NCBI GenBank assembly: GCA_041398745.1
Contig: JAWKUB010000009.1
Coordinates: 124,001 to 188,000, forward strand
Length of the DNA stretch: 64,000 bases
Direction: 5' to 3'
Source of the DNA: JACKHO01 sp041398745
GTDB lineage: Bacteria > Planctomycetota > Planctomycetia > Planctomycetales > Planctomycetaceae
The translations under genes were made by a program, and so were the position numbers. Numbering within the stretch: the stretch's first letter is position 1; every line of letters starts with the position of its first letter. A model generated the notes under the pieces. That model saw nothing but the letters and a program-made list of their open reading frames with translations, was not told the DNA's origin and searched no databases. This document shows, piece by piece, positions 16,680 to 25,050 of this stretch.

Positions 16680-17839
16680 AGGCGGGCCTCGCCGTGGCAG
16701 CCGTCAATTGCCTCGGGATGACAAGGGCCGACGGAATGCCAGACCTGGATGCCCGTCGCTGGGTAAGTTTTCGAAACGGTCCCGCTAATCGTGGAATTTC
16801 CAAGTCCTCTCTGCCTGACAATCCGAAGTTGCTGTGGGAAGTTCCTTCCGCCGATGGAATTCTGTCAACGTCTGTCATTGACGATGGTGAAGTGTACGCC
16901 GGCGGTTTGAACGGTGAATTGCTCTGCCTGGATTTGGTTTCTGGCAAAGAAAAGTGGAAGTATTCCACGGCGGTCGGATTGGCGGCAAACGATCTCCCAC
17001 CTGGGTTCAAAGCTCCGCTGACGCTCGGCAAATCATTGGTTTACGCTGGCGATGACTTCGGCACCATGCGGGCAGTTGAGCGGAAAACCGGTGAGCTGAA
17101 GTGGAAAGTCGACACCGAGGCGGAAATTGTTGGCGGTGCGGTGCTCAGCGAGAATGGCGGAGACAAACCGGCACAGCTAATATTCGGTTCGCACGCCGAA
17201 CGACTCTATTCGCTCAATTCAGATACCGGCGAACTGCACTGGATGTTCAACACGGGCGGGCCAGTGAATGGGACGCCGCTGGTGTCTGGAGGAAAGACGT
17301 TTGTCACCGGTTGCAGCGAGCCGTTTCTGTTTATTGTTGATGTGGAAAAAGGGGAGCAGGCGGACAAAATCGAGTTGGGTTCACTGCTCATTGCCTCTGC
17401 CGCTGATGTCGACGGCGTCATTTATTTCGGGACCGATTCTGGCGTCGTGTATGCAATGGACCTCAAGGAAAAGAAGGTGGTGTGGGAATATTCGGTGCCA
17501 GATCGCGACTACCAAATGCATTCGTCGCCAGCAGTGACAGATGAACTCGTGATCATTGGGAGTCAGGACAAGTATCTGCACTGTATTGATCGCAAGACGG
17601 GCAAGCAGCGTTGGGAATTCCGCACGCGAGGCCGCATTGATGGTTCGCCCGTTGTCGTAGGCGACCGGGTATTCTTCGGATCGGCCGACAAGAACGTGTA
17701 CGGCGTCACGTTGGCAGACGGAAAGGAAGTGTGGCGACACAACGCCGGGCAGGCCTTCACCGGATCACCAGCAATTGCGGACGGGAAACTGGTCATTGGA
17801 ACCGACTCCACGAATGGGCGATTACTCTGCTTTGGTTGA
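16646..17839 (+). CDS. PQQ-type beta-propeller protein, Tat-exported
   Basis: 397 residues. The N-terminus has a twin-arginine signal (RRREFLKAGLAVAAVN, residues 6-21). The rest is a run of propeller blades with the PQQ/BamB-like pattern: GELLCLDLVSGKEKWKY, GTMRAVERKTGELKWKV, ERLYSLNSDTGELHWMF, GVVYAMDLKEKKVVWEY, KYLHCIDRKTGKQRWEF and KNVYGVTLADGKEVWRH. Such proteins are periplasmic; some assist outer-membrane assembly, others bind a redox cofactor. Its start lies inside the end of the alcohol dehydrogenase gene. Coupling to a dehydrogenase is suggestive, but the dehydrogenase is cytoplasmic and this protein is not. Confidence 0.88.
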   Translation: MRTEFRRREFLKAGLAVAAVNCLGMTRADGMPDLDARRWVSFRNGPANRGISKSSLPDNPKLLWEVPSADGILSTSVIDDGEVYAGGLNGELLCLDLVSGKEKWKYSTAVGLAANDLPPGFKAPLTLGKSLVYAGDDFGTMRAVERKTGELKWKVDTEAEIVGGAVLSENGGDKPAQLIFGSHAERLYSLNSDTGELHWMFNTGGPVNGTPLVSGGKTFVTGCSEPFLFIVDVEKGEQADKIELGSLLIASAADVDGVIYFGTDSGVVYAMDLKEKKVVWEYSVPDRDYQMHSSPAVTDELVIIGSQDKYLHCIDRKTGKQRWEFRTRGRIDGSPVVVGDRVFFGSADKNVYGVTLADGKEVWRHNAGQAFTGSPAIADGKLVIGTDSTNGRLLCFG

Positions 17840-17906
17840 AAGCGTTTTGTAGGTATGCCTTGACGATGCAAACTCAAATTCTCGTGAAGTCAATGAAAGA
17901 CGGAAC

Positions 17907-18995
17907 ATGACGTCCAAGGTACGAACGGCAATTGTCGGATGCGGTAAAGTCGGGCATTTGCATGCCAGGGCACTTCAGGAACTGGAGGAGTCCGAGTTCG
18001 TCGGCGCGTGCGATGCTCAGCTTGCCCGGGCGCAGAGCTTTGGCGATACGTACGGTGTGGCCGCGTTCGATTCGCTGGAGGAACTGATTTCGAAATCAGG
18101 CTGCGAAGCCATTATGGTCTGTACGCCGCATCCTTTGCATGAAGAACCAACCATTGCTGCGGCGAATGCTGGCGTGCACGTGCTCATCGAGAAGCCCATG
18201 GCGTCGTCACTCGACTCATGCGACCGCATGCTACAGGCCGCAGATGACGGTGGAATTAAACTGGGTGTCGTCAGTCAGCGGCGGTTGTTTGAACCGGTCC
18301 AGCGCATGCGCCAGGCCATCGACGACGGAAAGATCGGTCGACCGGTGTTGGGAGTCTTCCAAATGTACAGCTGGCGGGACGAAGCGTACTACGCGTCGGA
18401 TCCGTGGCGCGGCAAGTGGGCCACAGAAGGGGGCGGTGTGCTGGTCAACCAGTCGCCGCATCAACTCGATTTGCTGCAGTGGTTCATGGGGGATATTGAA
18501 GAAATCTCCGGCTACTGGGGGAATTTGAACCATCCTTACATTGAAGTGGAAGACACTGCCGTGGCCCTCATTCGATTTCGGTCGGGGGGATTGGGAAGCA
18601 TTATCACCAGCCTGTCGCAGAAACCAGGCATTTACACCAAAGTGCATATCCACGGATCAAATGGTTGTTCAGTCGGTGTGCAGACCGATTTCGGCGCGAC
18701 ATTTGTGGCGGGCATGTCTGGAATTTCGGAACCGCCGCTCAATGACGTGTGGAACGTGCCCGGAGAAGAACATTTGCTGGCGGAGTTCGAACAGCAGGAC
18801 CGCAATCATTTCGGTTCGATCGATGCGACTTCCTACTACCATCAACTGCAAATCCAGGATTTCCTGCAGGCTGTGCTGGAAGACCGCCCACCGCTGGTCA
18901 CTGGCCGGGAAGGCCGCATTGTCGTGGAAATGTTCACCGCGATTTATCAGTCGCAACAACAGCGACGTCCGATTACGTTTCCGGTGCAGGTTTAG
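17907..18995 (+). CDS. Gfo/Idh/MocA-family oxidoreductase
   Basis: 362 residues. The N-terminal Rossmann domain opens with VRTAIVGCGKVGHLHARAL and contains VCTPHPLHEEPTIAAANAGVHVLIEKPMASS, the EKP motif typical of the family. The C-terminal domain has the GGGVLVNQSPHQLDLLQWFMG segment and ends with VTGREGRIVVEMFTAIYQS. Members oxidise or reduce sugars and inositols with NAD(P). The family is greatly expanded in planctomycetes and the substrate cannot be assigned. It follows the propeller gene after 67 nt in the same direction and may share its transcript. Confidence 0.92.
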   Translation: MTSKVRTAIVGCGKVGHLHARALQELEESEFVGACDAQLARAQSFGDTYGVAAFDSLEELISKSGCEAIMVCTPHPLHEEPTIAAANAGVHVLIEKPMASSLDSCDRMLQAADDGGIKLGVVSQRRLFEPVQRMRQAIDDGKIGRPVLGVFQMYSWRDEAYYASDPWRGKWATEGGGVLVNQSPHQLDLLQWFMGDIEEISGYWGNLNHPYIEVEDTAVALIRFRSGGLGSIITSLSQKPGIYTKVHIHGSNGCSVGVQTDFGATFVAGMSGISEPPLNDVWNVPGEEHLLAEFEQQDRNHFGSIDATSYYHQLQIQDFLQAVLEDRPPLVTGREGRIVVEMFTAIYQSQQQRRPITFPVQV

Positions 18996-19052
18996 TCCTT
19001 ATCCCTCGATGATTTGAAGGCGTGCGATGTAGATTGGTGTTGCCAGTTCGTG

Positions 19053-19160
19053 TAGTAGTCCATCTACCGATAAATGTCAGGTGGCACAGACATTCCTGTC
19101 TGTGAATTCCCATCACGTCGGAAGTGAATTTCCTGACAATTAGCGATAGACGAACTAGTA
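19053..19160 (+). mobile_element. 108-bp MITE-like element, copy 1 (family R1)
   Basis: The ends are imperfect inverted repeats of about 29 bp (left end TAGTAGTCCATCTACCG..., right end, read inward on the other strand, TACTAGTTCGTCTATCG..., both leading into TGTCAGG). The middle holds the hairpin CACAGACA-TTCC-TGTCTGTG at 19085-19104. A second copy in opposite orientation lies at 21509-21616; my base-by-base comparison finds 7 differences in 108. Each copy is bounded by TA, as expected for elements mobilised by IS630/mariner-type transposases, but no such transposase is present in the window. Confidence 0.75.
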
Positions 19161-19223
19161 GGTCACGCTGTGCCTGACTTGGAATGGTGATCGACGTGTG
19201 CGTCAGGCTCAGCCTGATCTACC
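19158..19223. repeat. Short inverted-repeat element with arms ending in GCCTGAC / GTCAGGC
   Basis: The left arm GTAGGTCACGCTGTGCCTGA(C) at 19158-19178 is matched imperfectly on the other strand by 19202-19223 (reads GGTAGATCAGGCTGAGCCTG...). The right arm itself contains the palindrome TCAGGCT-C-AGCCTGA (19203-19217). It abuts the end of the MITE-like copy 1. Confidence 0.55.
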
Positions 19224-19432
19224 AGAACTCGCCTTACGCTTCGACGCCTCAATCAGTTTCCAAAACTGCGATATGTCCACGATGCAACTGACTACGGATG
19301 AAGTGTTGCTATTCGCAGAACGACCGCCGTAACCGGGTTGCTGCCAGTCAACTTTCCATCTCAAAACCGGCTGTTCGGCAACTCCGGTTCAACGGCGGGT
19401 GGCACTGTTGAAGATTGAAGAACCGAGTGTGC

Positions 19433-19449
19433 CACTGGCTTCGCCAGTG
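19433..19449. repeat. CACTGGC-TTC-GCCAGTG hairpin (family R4)
   Basis: A perfect 7-bp stem with a 3-nt loop, preceded by GTGC. A second copy lies at 19564-19581 with loop TCAG. The gap 18996-19676 (681 nt) contains only repeats: the MITE-like copy 1, the 66-bp element at 19158 and the two R4 hairpins. I see no gene in it. Confidence 0.6.
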
Positions 19450-19563
19450 TATTTGCTGCGGCATCAGTGCGATTTCATCAGTCAAACTTCGTTGACAGAA
19501 CTGCTCGGATTGTGGCTTTGATCATGTCCACTTAGCCGTTACTCTGAATTGCAAGTCCATCGG

Positions 19564-19581
19564 CACTGGCTCAGGCCAGTG
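19564..19581. repeat. CACTGGC-TCAG-GCCAGTG hairpin (family R4)
   Basis: Same 7-bp stem as the copy at 19433 with a different loop (TCAG), followed by GCACA. Stem conservation with loop variation suggests a repeat family and not chance. Confidence 0.6.
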
Positions 19582-19676
19582 GCACACAATTTCAGGCCCT
19601 TCGACAGTGGCACCCGGCGGCCAGTAACCGTGGCTTTCAAAACCGACGTGATCCGCCGCTCACGTTCAACCGTTTG

Positions 19677-20252
19677 TTATTCCGCGTCTTCGAATACGCG
19701 CTGGGCAACACGATTGGCCAACACGATATCGCAGTAGTTGGATTTTACCGTTTGATCGACGTCTGTGACAATGTATTGAAATGGCGATGAGACGAACCTG
19801 TCGGTCAATTCCGGTGCATTAATACCGAATTCATTGAGCAGCCGCGAAACTTTGGGATCGAGTAACGCTTCAGCGCCAGACATAAACGACATGTGGGCCA
19901 TGTCGCGTAGATCGTTGTTGGGTTGTTTTCCTTGGTTGTAGATTGCGGTGACCAATGAAATCGCCACGTCTATCGACTGCGACTTGCAGCCATTGGTGAA
20001 ATCAAAATGCGGCCAGTCGGCGGAATCATATCGCGATTCGCCGAGCGGGAAATCCGACGTAAGCCGGAGTGACAACCCGAGGGCACCGTGCCACGGGAAT
20101 AGTTCAAGGGCAATGCCGGAAACTGGCAAGTCACCATTCGCCGTTCGTTCGATCGACGCGATGTAGTCGGCCCGTTCGTGTAGCGCGTCAATGATCGCGG
20201 CAAGTATGGCGTCTCGGCACGCTGCGTATTGTTGTCTGAGCGAGGTAGCCAT
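19677..20252 (-). CDS. Protein of unknown function inside the MITE-bracketed island
   Basis: 191 residues, no signal peptide or membrane segment. The N-terminal part is helical (LRQQYAACRDAILAAIIDALHERADYIASIERTANG). A central block with aromatic residues (ALELFPWHGALGLSLRLTSDF, SADWPHFDFTNGC) is followed by helices, ending VLANRVAQRVFEDAE. I do not recognise the family; its size and cytoplasmic, acidic character would fit an accessory or immunity-type protein, but there is no direct support. It is divergent from the integrase remnant and lies between the two inverted MITE-like copies, suggesting an accessory gene. Confidence 0.6.
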   Translation of the reverse strand: MATSLRQQYAACRDAILAAIIDALHERADYIASIERTANGDLPVSGIALELFPWHGALGLSLRLTSDFPLGESRYDSADWPHFDFTNGCKSQSIDVAISLVTAIYNQGKQPNNDLRDMAHMSFMSGAEALLDPKVSRLLNEFGINAPELTDRFVSSPFQYIVTDVDQTVKSNYCDIVLANRVAQRVFEDAE

Positions 20253-20274
20253 TGCGGAATAACTTGTTTTTCTA

Positions 20275-20312
20275 CAGAATCATTCTGCCTTTGTAAGACA
20301 GAACAGTTCTGT
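20275..20312. promoter_or_regulatory. Pair of palindromes in front of the integrase remnant
   Basis: CAGAATCATTCTG (20275-20287) and ACAGAACAGTTCTGT (20298-20312) are both perfect palindromes around a single central base, with centres 24 nt apart. They share the half-site CAGAA. Their place between two divergent genes, about 100 nt before the integrase start, suggests operator sites or recombinase binding sites. They do not match the CTGT-N8-ACAG or GAAC-N4-GTTC LexA boxes. Confidence 0.45.
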
Positions 20313-20407
20313 GTAAGGTTTCTCCAAGGAGTTTGCTATCAGAGTTCACTGATGTCAAGTGGTCTGGAGTTCCGCAGAGATGTGCAACATTTGCGGATGA
20401 CATTAAC

Positions 20408-20644
20408 ATGGCACGGTTTACGACAAGACAAGAGCCGAAGCTCTTAGGCCGGGTACGTGGCAAAGTGCGTCTGAAACAGTATGGCCGGGCGACGGAACGG
20501 GCCTATGTCAACTGGACGGAACGTTACCTGCGATTCCACAAAGACAGAAATAAGGGCCAGTGGCGACATCCGGCCATAATGGGAAAGGCAGAAGTAATCG
20601 TAGGGGGCCAACTGGCTCTGAAGCGGCCTTTAGTTTCCCAATGA
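20408..20644 (+). pseudogene. Truncated integron-type (IntI/XerC-like) tyrosine recombinase, N-terminal domain only
   Basis: 79 codons starting at ATG 20408. PKLLGRVRGKVRLKQYGRAT, ERAYVNWTERYLRFHKDRNK and HPAIMGKAEV match the N-terminal SAM-like core-binding domain of integron integrases and their planctomycete relatives. After MGKAEV the similarity stops, and the frame ends at 20644. The whole catalytic domain (R, H-x-x-R, Y) is missing. The last 15 nt overlap the 3' end of the convergent YHS-like gene, so a deletion or rearrangement probably joined the two. It cannot be an active recombinase. It lies between the inverted MITE-like copies. Confidence 0.8.
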
Positions 20645-21361
20645 TTCTCGCGCTTTGCGAATGCGTTCTTCGGCGTCGGCGATGATGCCTTCGGGGTCGT
20701 CTTCAAAGGCCTGTTTGCAGCCAGTGCAGCAGACGTAGTACGTCTTGCCTTTATACATGACCGGAGTTGAGGCGGCGCCGCCGGTGACAATGCACTCGGG
20801 TTGGCCCCCGCCGGGCAGGGCCAGTCGTGTGCCGGCGCGTGTGTATCCTACTTCTGCGATACGATGAAATGTGCCTTCAGGAGTCGGGCGTGACTCAAAC
20901 AGAACTAGCGTCCGCTTTTCATTGAGCGGCGTAATGGTGAGACGCTGTTGTTCTCCCTCGCCGTCAGATTCACACACGAGTCGACCACCGTCCCAGTTGC
21001 CGGCCAGGGTTTCACTCGTTCCATCTGGTCGCTCCAACTGGACGACGTACTTCTTGTCAGCGGCGTTGTACGTCATGCGAGCAGTTGCCGTGAGCTTACC
21101 GTCGTTGACGACGTACTTGATGGCCGGAGCATCGCCCGAGAAGTCCCAGACGAATTCTGCGTTTTCGCGCCAGGCCCCGTTGTTTGATCCCCGCCGTGGC
21201 TGGCCCGTTCCCCGCCACGCACCAATGATGCCGTTCAGTTTTTGCAGGGCTTCTTTGAGAGCGGGATCTTTTGACGCGCTGGAAGAGGGATCAGCAAAGC
21301 AGAGGCCAACTCCAATGAGGCCCACGGCCAGCAGACAAAGTGCGTTGCGATAATTCATCAT
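20630..21361 (-). CDS. Secreted protein with a C-terminal YHS-like metal-binding motif
   Basis: 243 residues with a signal peptide (MMNYRNALCLLAVGLIGVGLCFA). The middle (about 30-165) looks like a lipocalin-type beta barrel: GIIGAWRGTGQPRRG, AEFVWDFSGDAPAIKYVV, YNAADKKYVVQLERPDG, LVCESDGEGEQQRLTITPL. The C-terminus has a Cys cluster (PECIVTGGAASTPVMYKGKT, then YYVCCTGCKQAFEDDP) like the YHS/TRASH metal-binding motif. A periplasmic metal-sensing or binding role is possible. Its 3' end overlaps the truncated integrase convergently by 15 nt. Confidence 0.75.
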   Translation of the reverse strand: MMNYRNALCLLAVGLIGVGLCFADPSSSASKDPALKEALQKLNGIIGAWRGTGQPRRGSNNGAWRENAEFVWDFSGDAPAIKYVVNDGKLTATARMTYNAADKKYVVQLERPDGTSETLAGNWDGGRLVCESDGEGEQQRLTITPLNEKRTLVLFESRPTPEGTFHRIAEVGYTRAGTRLALPGGGQPECIVTGGAASTPVMYKGKTYYVCCTGCKQAFEDDPEGIIADAEERIRKARESLGN

Positions 21362-21402
21362 GAGGTGGACTCCAGATCTTCTGGAATAGGGCAGCTGATT
21401 AT

Positions 21403-21507
21403 GGTGGGTTACGTCCTCGGCTCAGAAGCGAATGAAGTGAAATGCTGAATTCCTTACGGAATAATTTGCGTAACGCTTCACTTGCCTTGAGTCGGGCTTC
21501 ACCCACC
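21403..21507. repeat. 105-bp element with imperfect GGTGGGT terminal inverted repeats
   Basis: The left end GGTGGGTTACGTCCTCGGCT and the right end (read on the other strand GGTGGGTGAAGCCCGACTCA) are imperfect inverted repeats. It directly abuts the MITE-like copy 2 with two bases between. No coding potential. The gap 21362-21691 (330 nt) is filled by this element and the MITE-like copy. Confidence 0.5.
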
Positions 21508-21508
21508 C

Positions 21509-21616
21509 TACTAGTTCGTCTATCGCTAATTGTCAGGCAATTCACTTCCGACGTGACGGGAATTCACAGACAAGAATGTCTGTGCCACCGGACATTTAAC
21601 GGTAGACGAACTACTA
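21509..21616 (-). mobile_element. 108-bp MITE-like element, copy 2, inverted (family R1)
   Basis: The reverse complement of the element at 19053-19160 with 7 differences in 108 positions by direct comparison. The terminal inverted repeats and the central CACAGACA hairpin (loop AGAA on this strand) are intact. It is bounded by TA on both sides. Together with copy 1 it brackets about 2.35 kb that holds the unknown gene, the integrase remnant and the YHS-like gene. Confidence 0.75.
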
Positions 21617-21691
21617 CAACAAATTTGCCAATGCCCCATCGACAATTCGGGACGTAAGAGGGGAAACACCTACTGTAGCAGAATGTTCCGG

Positions 21692-24502
21692 TTAATCGAT
21701 GAAAAAGAACTCATTCGACATGAGCAAACCATGGGCAATTTGTGACAAGCCGCCCGGGTGCGATTCCAGGAACTGGCCGAATAATGCAAGCTCCTCGCTG
21801 GTTGAATTGCGTGCGTAAACAGCGCCGACGAGCTTCTGGAGTTGCTGGTTTCGGTCGGGGCCAGCGGACTGGGCGAGTGCGGCCAGTGCATCAGCCTGCT
21901 GCTTGGTGAATTCCGAGTTCAGCACGTACAGCGCCTGTTGAGGCACAGTTGTGTTGGGACGCTGCGGATTCGACGTGTCCGGGGCGGGGAAGTCGAAAGT
22001 CCTCAACAGGCCCGGCAGGTTATTGCGGTCGATGAGACCGTAGACCGAACGGCGTGTCGAGAATGGTTCCTGTTCCAGGTTGACAGGCTTGCCGCCCGGA
22101 GTAGTGTCGAGATGTCCAGCGGCCTCGAGCGTCATGTCACGCATCGATTCGAAATCGAGGCGTTTTCGGTTCTGTCGCCAGTAGAGCAGGTTTTCAGGAT
22201 CGGCCGCGCGACAGTCCGAGCGGTCGTTACTTTCCTGTCGGTACGTTTGCGAAAGTAGAATTTCACGGTGCAGCGATTTCAGCGACCAGTTCATTTCGTG
22301 AATGAAGCGGTACGACAAATGATCCAGGAGTTCAGGATGCGTGGGGTCATTGCTTCTTGTGCCGAAATCGCTCGGGGTGCTGACGATTCCCTGGTCGAAG
22401 AAGTACAACCAGACACGATTTACAATAACACGAGCTGTGAGCGGGTTGTCAGGACTCGTAATGAGATTGGCCAGTTCGAGTCGACCACTGCCGTTGGAGA
22501 ACTTGGCGTCCGGGCTGGGATTCAGGATTTGCGGTCCGCGCCGATCAACACGGTCTCCCCGGCGCCGAGCGTCACCTCGGACAAATACGACGGGATCGAC
22601 GGGCTGTTCTTTGTCGACGAGCACCATGGCACGTGCCGGTGCGTTGTCGGCCGTGACCAGCCATTCCTGCACTTTGCGACGGAGCTCCCGGACCTGGTTT
22701 CCATGATCGCGCTCGAACAAGGCTGATCGTTCCCCATTGGGGATGTCGGTCAGTGAGCCGGGCCCCAGAATTGCGAGGCGAATGCTTTCCGAGGCTTCAT
22801 CTTCGAAGCCCGACACCGGCTGATTCTCGTCTCGCTGCCGCTGCTCACGGAGCCTTTGATCCCATTCGGCCTGTACGTCTTCGATGACTTTTCCAAAGAC
22901 CTTGACCGTGTCAACAACGTTTGCGGGATTCGCTGCCTGGAGTGCTGCGACAACGCGTTGATTATGGTCAGGCGTTTCAGCAGCCTTTTGTATGAGTTCG
23001 GCGGCAGCGGCCTGGTAATTCTCGTGCGGAAGAGCCACGAGTGCCGCGAGCAGGGTGAAGACGGGGTCTTTCTGTCGCAGCTTGGCTGCCGAAAAGTCAA
23101 TCCAGCGGCGAATTGAGCGAGCTCGTGGTTCGCCGTGCGTGTAAACGGCCTCGACACCGGGTGGAAGTTTGTCTTGAGTTTTCAGCACGGCGATGAGGTG
23201 GTCAGCAGCGTGGCGTTTGAGGTCTTCGACCAGCTGATTGTGTGTCTTGGTGCAGTAGTCCTGAAGTTCCGCCTCGCGTTTGTCCAGCTCCGCCTTAAAC
23301 GCCTGGTACTCCGGCGTGGTGGTGTCGACTTCGCCAATGAGCGGCGGCATTTCGGGTTCCATGCTGCTGGCAAACACTCCGTAGAGAGAGTAGTAGTCCT
23401 TGGTGGGAACGGGATCGTATTTGTGGTCATGGCAACGCGCACAGCCAGCGGTCATTCCCATGAGTCCGCGAGTTACCAAATCAATGCGGTCGTCGATGAT
23501 GTCCGGTTCTCGGTTCAGAAAACGCGGCCCAACCGTCAGGAATCCCATCGCAGCAAGGTTGGGGTCATTCTCCGACAGCCCCAACTGGTCGGCGGCAATT
23601 TGTTCCACGAGAAAGCGGTTGTACGGTTTGTCGGCGTTGAGGGCGTTGACGACGTAATCGCGGTACGTGTAGGAGTTGGGATAGAATCGGTTTTCGGTAA
23701 ACACATATCCCTTGGTGTCTGCGTAACGGGCGATGTCGAGCCAGTGTCGTGCCCAGCGCTGACCATACAGGGGTGAATCGAGCAGCCGGTCCACCATGTT
23801 CTCGTAGGCTCCAGGCGAAGTGTCCAGTTCGAACTGTCGGACTTCTTCGGCCGAGGGGGACAGGCCATGTAAATCATACTTAAGACGGCGGAGCAGGGTA
23901 CGTCGGTCGGCTTCCGGGCTTAGGGTGACGCCAGTTCCGACCTGTTTCGCCAGAACGAAGTGGTCAATTGAATTTCCGAAGGATTCACTTCCAACAGGCT
24001 GCGGAACGGCCGGATTCCCAATGGGACGATAAGCCCAGTGTCTCTCGATGGCTGCTTCATAGTCATACGAACCATCGGCGCGGCGTGGGGAGCCCGATTC
24101 CATGGTGGCGACAACAGCTTCCTCAGCGGGCCAGACAGCCCCCGTTTCAATCCACTTCTGGATGATGGCCAGTTCCTCGGCGGGGAGTTTGCCGTCGGGC
24201 GGCATTTGCGTGTCGTCTGGCGAGTGCTGCACAACCTGCCAGATGCGGCTCTCGTTCAGCTTTCCGCCAATGGCGAGCGGGCCCACATCTGCGTTGTTGA
24301 ACACACCAGCCTTATGATCGAGTCGAATCGCTCCCTGCTGCTTCTTGTCGCCGTGACACTCGGTACACCTGGCATGCAGTAGCGGACGTACCTTTTGCTC
24401 GAAAAATTCCTCTTCGGGGCTCATGCCGTAGGCACCGGGCACAACACATAGCGACACCAATGGCAGAATGAGAGAACGCAGAAGGTTGAGGAATTGAGAC
24501 AT
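21692..24502 (-). CDS. Planctomycete cytochrome-type protein (PSCyt1 + DUF1549 + DUF1553)
   Basis: 936 residues. A signal peptide (residues 1-26, ending GAYG) is followed by a c-type heme motif CTECH at residues 46-50 in the PSCyt1 domain (HARCTECHGDKKQQGAIRLD ... DTQMPPDGKLPAEE). The DUF1549 domain carries DRLLDSPLYGQRWARHWLD and ends with CARCHDHKYDPVPTKDYYSL, a second CxxCH. DUF1553 fills the C-terminal third (NPLTARVIVNRVWLYFFDQG, NRKRLDFESMRDMTLEAAG, PNTTVPQQALYVLNSEF). Such proteins are periplasmic or surface-bound and usually sit beside a DUF1501 gene, which is not the case here. Biochemical function is not established. Confidence 0.93.
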   Translation of the reverse strand: MSQFLNLLRSLILPLVSLCVVPGAYGMSPEEEFFEQKVRPLLHARCTECHGDKKQQGAIRLDHKAGVFNNADVGPLAIGGKLNESRIWQVVQHSPDDTQMPPDGKLPAEELAIIQKWIETGAVWPAEEAVVATMESGSPRRADGSYDYEAAIERHWAYRPIGNPAVPQPVGSESFGNSIDHFVLAKQVGTGVTLSPEADRRTLLRRLKYDLHGLSPSAEEVRQFELDTSPGAYENMVDRLLDSPLYGQRWARHWLDIARYADTKGYVFTENRFYPNSYTYRDYVVNALNADKPYNRFLVEQIAADQLGLSENDPNLAAMGFLTVGPRFLNREPDIIDDRIDLVTRGLMGMTAGCARCHDHKYDPVPTKDYYSLYGVFASSMEPEMPPLIGEVDTTTPEYQAFKAELDKREAELQDYCTKTHNQLVEDLKRHAADHLIAVLKTQDKLPPGVEAVYTHGEPRARSIRRWIDFSAAKLRQKDPVFTLLAALVALPHENYQAAAAELIQKAAETPDHNQRVVAALQAANPANVVDTVKVFGKVIEDVQAEWDQRLREQRQRDENQPVSGFEDEASESIRLAILGPGSLTDIPNGERSALFERDHGNQVRELRRKVQEWLVTADNAPARAMVLVDKEQPVDPVVFVRGDARRRGDRVDRRGPQILNPSPDAKFSNGSGRLELANLITSPDNPLTARVIVNRVWLYFFDQGIVSTPSDFGTRSNDPTHPELLDHLSYRFIHEMNWSLKSLHREILLSQTYRQESNDRSDCRAADPENLLYWRQNRKRLDFESMRDMTLEAAGHLDTTPGGKPVNLEQEPFSTRRSVYGLIDRNNLPGLLRTFDFPAPDTSNPQRPNTTVPQQALYVLNSEFTKQQADALAALAQSAGPDRNQQLQKLVGAVYARNSTSEELALFGQFLESHPGGLSQIAHGLLMSNEFFFID

Positions 24503-25050
24503 TGCTTCAGGCGGGATGAGAAGGGCAACAGTCAGGCGGGGTGTCCCTGAATTGTAACTGAAGCATTTGTCCCGTCGACAGGCGGATTCAGGAAATCACG
24601 CGAGGTTAGCTCGCTGAATGGCGACATGGACTTTGGGCGGATTCGCAGACTTCACGTTGTGGCAGCATCTTTGGTTGGGTGAAGGAGACTGTCGACCAGG
24701 CCGACTTTTGCGGAATGCACTGTTCTCCAGAGACTTGACGCCAGTACAAAAGTAGTTATCTACTATACAACAGGTGAGGGTTCGAACCGCAACGGGCGGA
24801 TTGAAATTCCGAAATCATGCGGTCCCCTCCTGCCGAATTGACCTCCAAACTGGTATGGTTGCAGAAAGCAACTCATGCTTCAGTCGTGTTTCATTACGAA
24901 ATGACGATGAGGTTGAAGCAGAGTTTCATTGACACGCAAACTCCGACTAGCGAACAACTTCCAAAAATGACGACCGATTTACAATCTGGACAGGAAACGT
25001 TCACCGTTGGTGACGATGACGTCGTTAACGATCGCCGCGGCGGAAAACCA
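24503..25050. other. Intergenic region between divergent genes
   Basis: This stretch lies between the DUF1553 gene and the Gld-type ABC operon and should hold both promoters. I see a small hairpin AGTAG-TTAT-CTACT at 24751-24764, preceded by TTGACG at 24735-24740, but no convincing -10 box at the right distance. The ABC ATPase frame is open from 24817, so the last part may instead be coding. Confidence 0.3.

Noticed and set aside
19549..19737. 62-codon open frame in the repeat-rich gap
   Set aside because: It spans the R4 hairpin, is rich in Arg/Ser from repeat sequence and overlaps the end of the opposite-strand gene.
20298..20312. LexA/SOS box in front of the integrase remnant
   Set aside because: The palindrome has half-sites separated by one base and does not match the E. 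coli (CTGT-N8-ACAG) or B. subtilis (GAAC-N4-GTTC) boxes.
24735..24766. Sigma-70 promoter for the Gld-type ABC operon
   Set aside because: TTGACG is present, but no TATAAT-like hexamer lies 16-18 nt downstream; TACTAT is 20 nt away.
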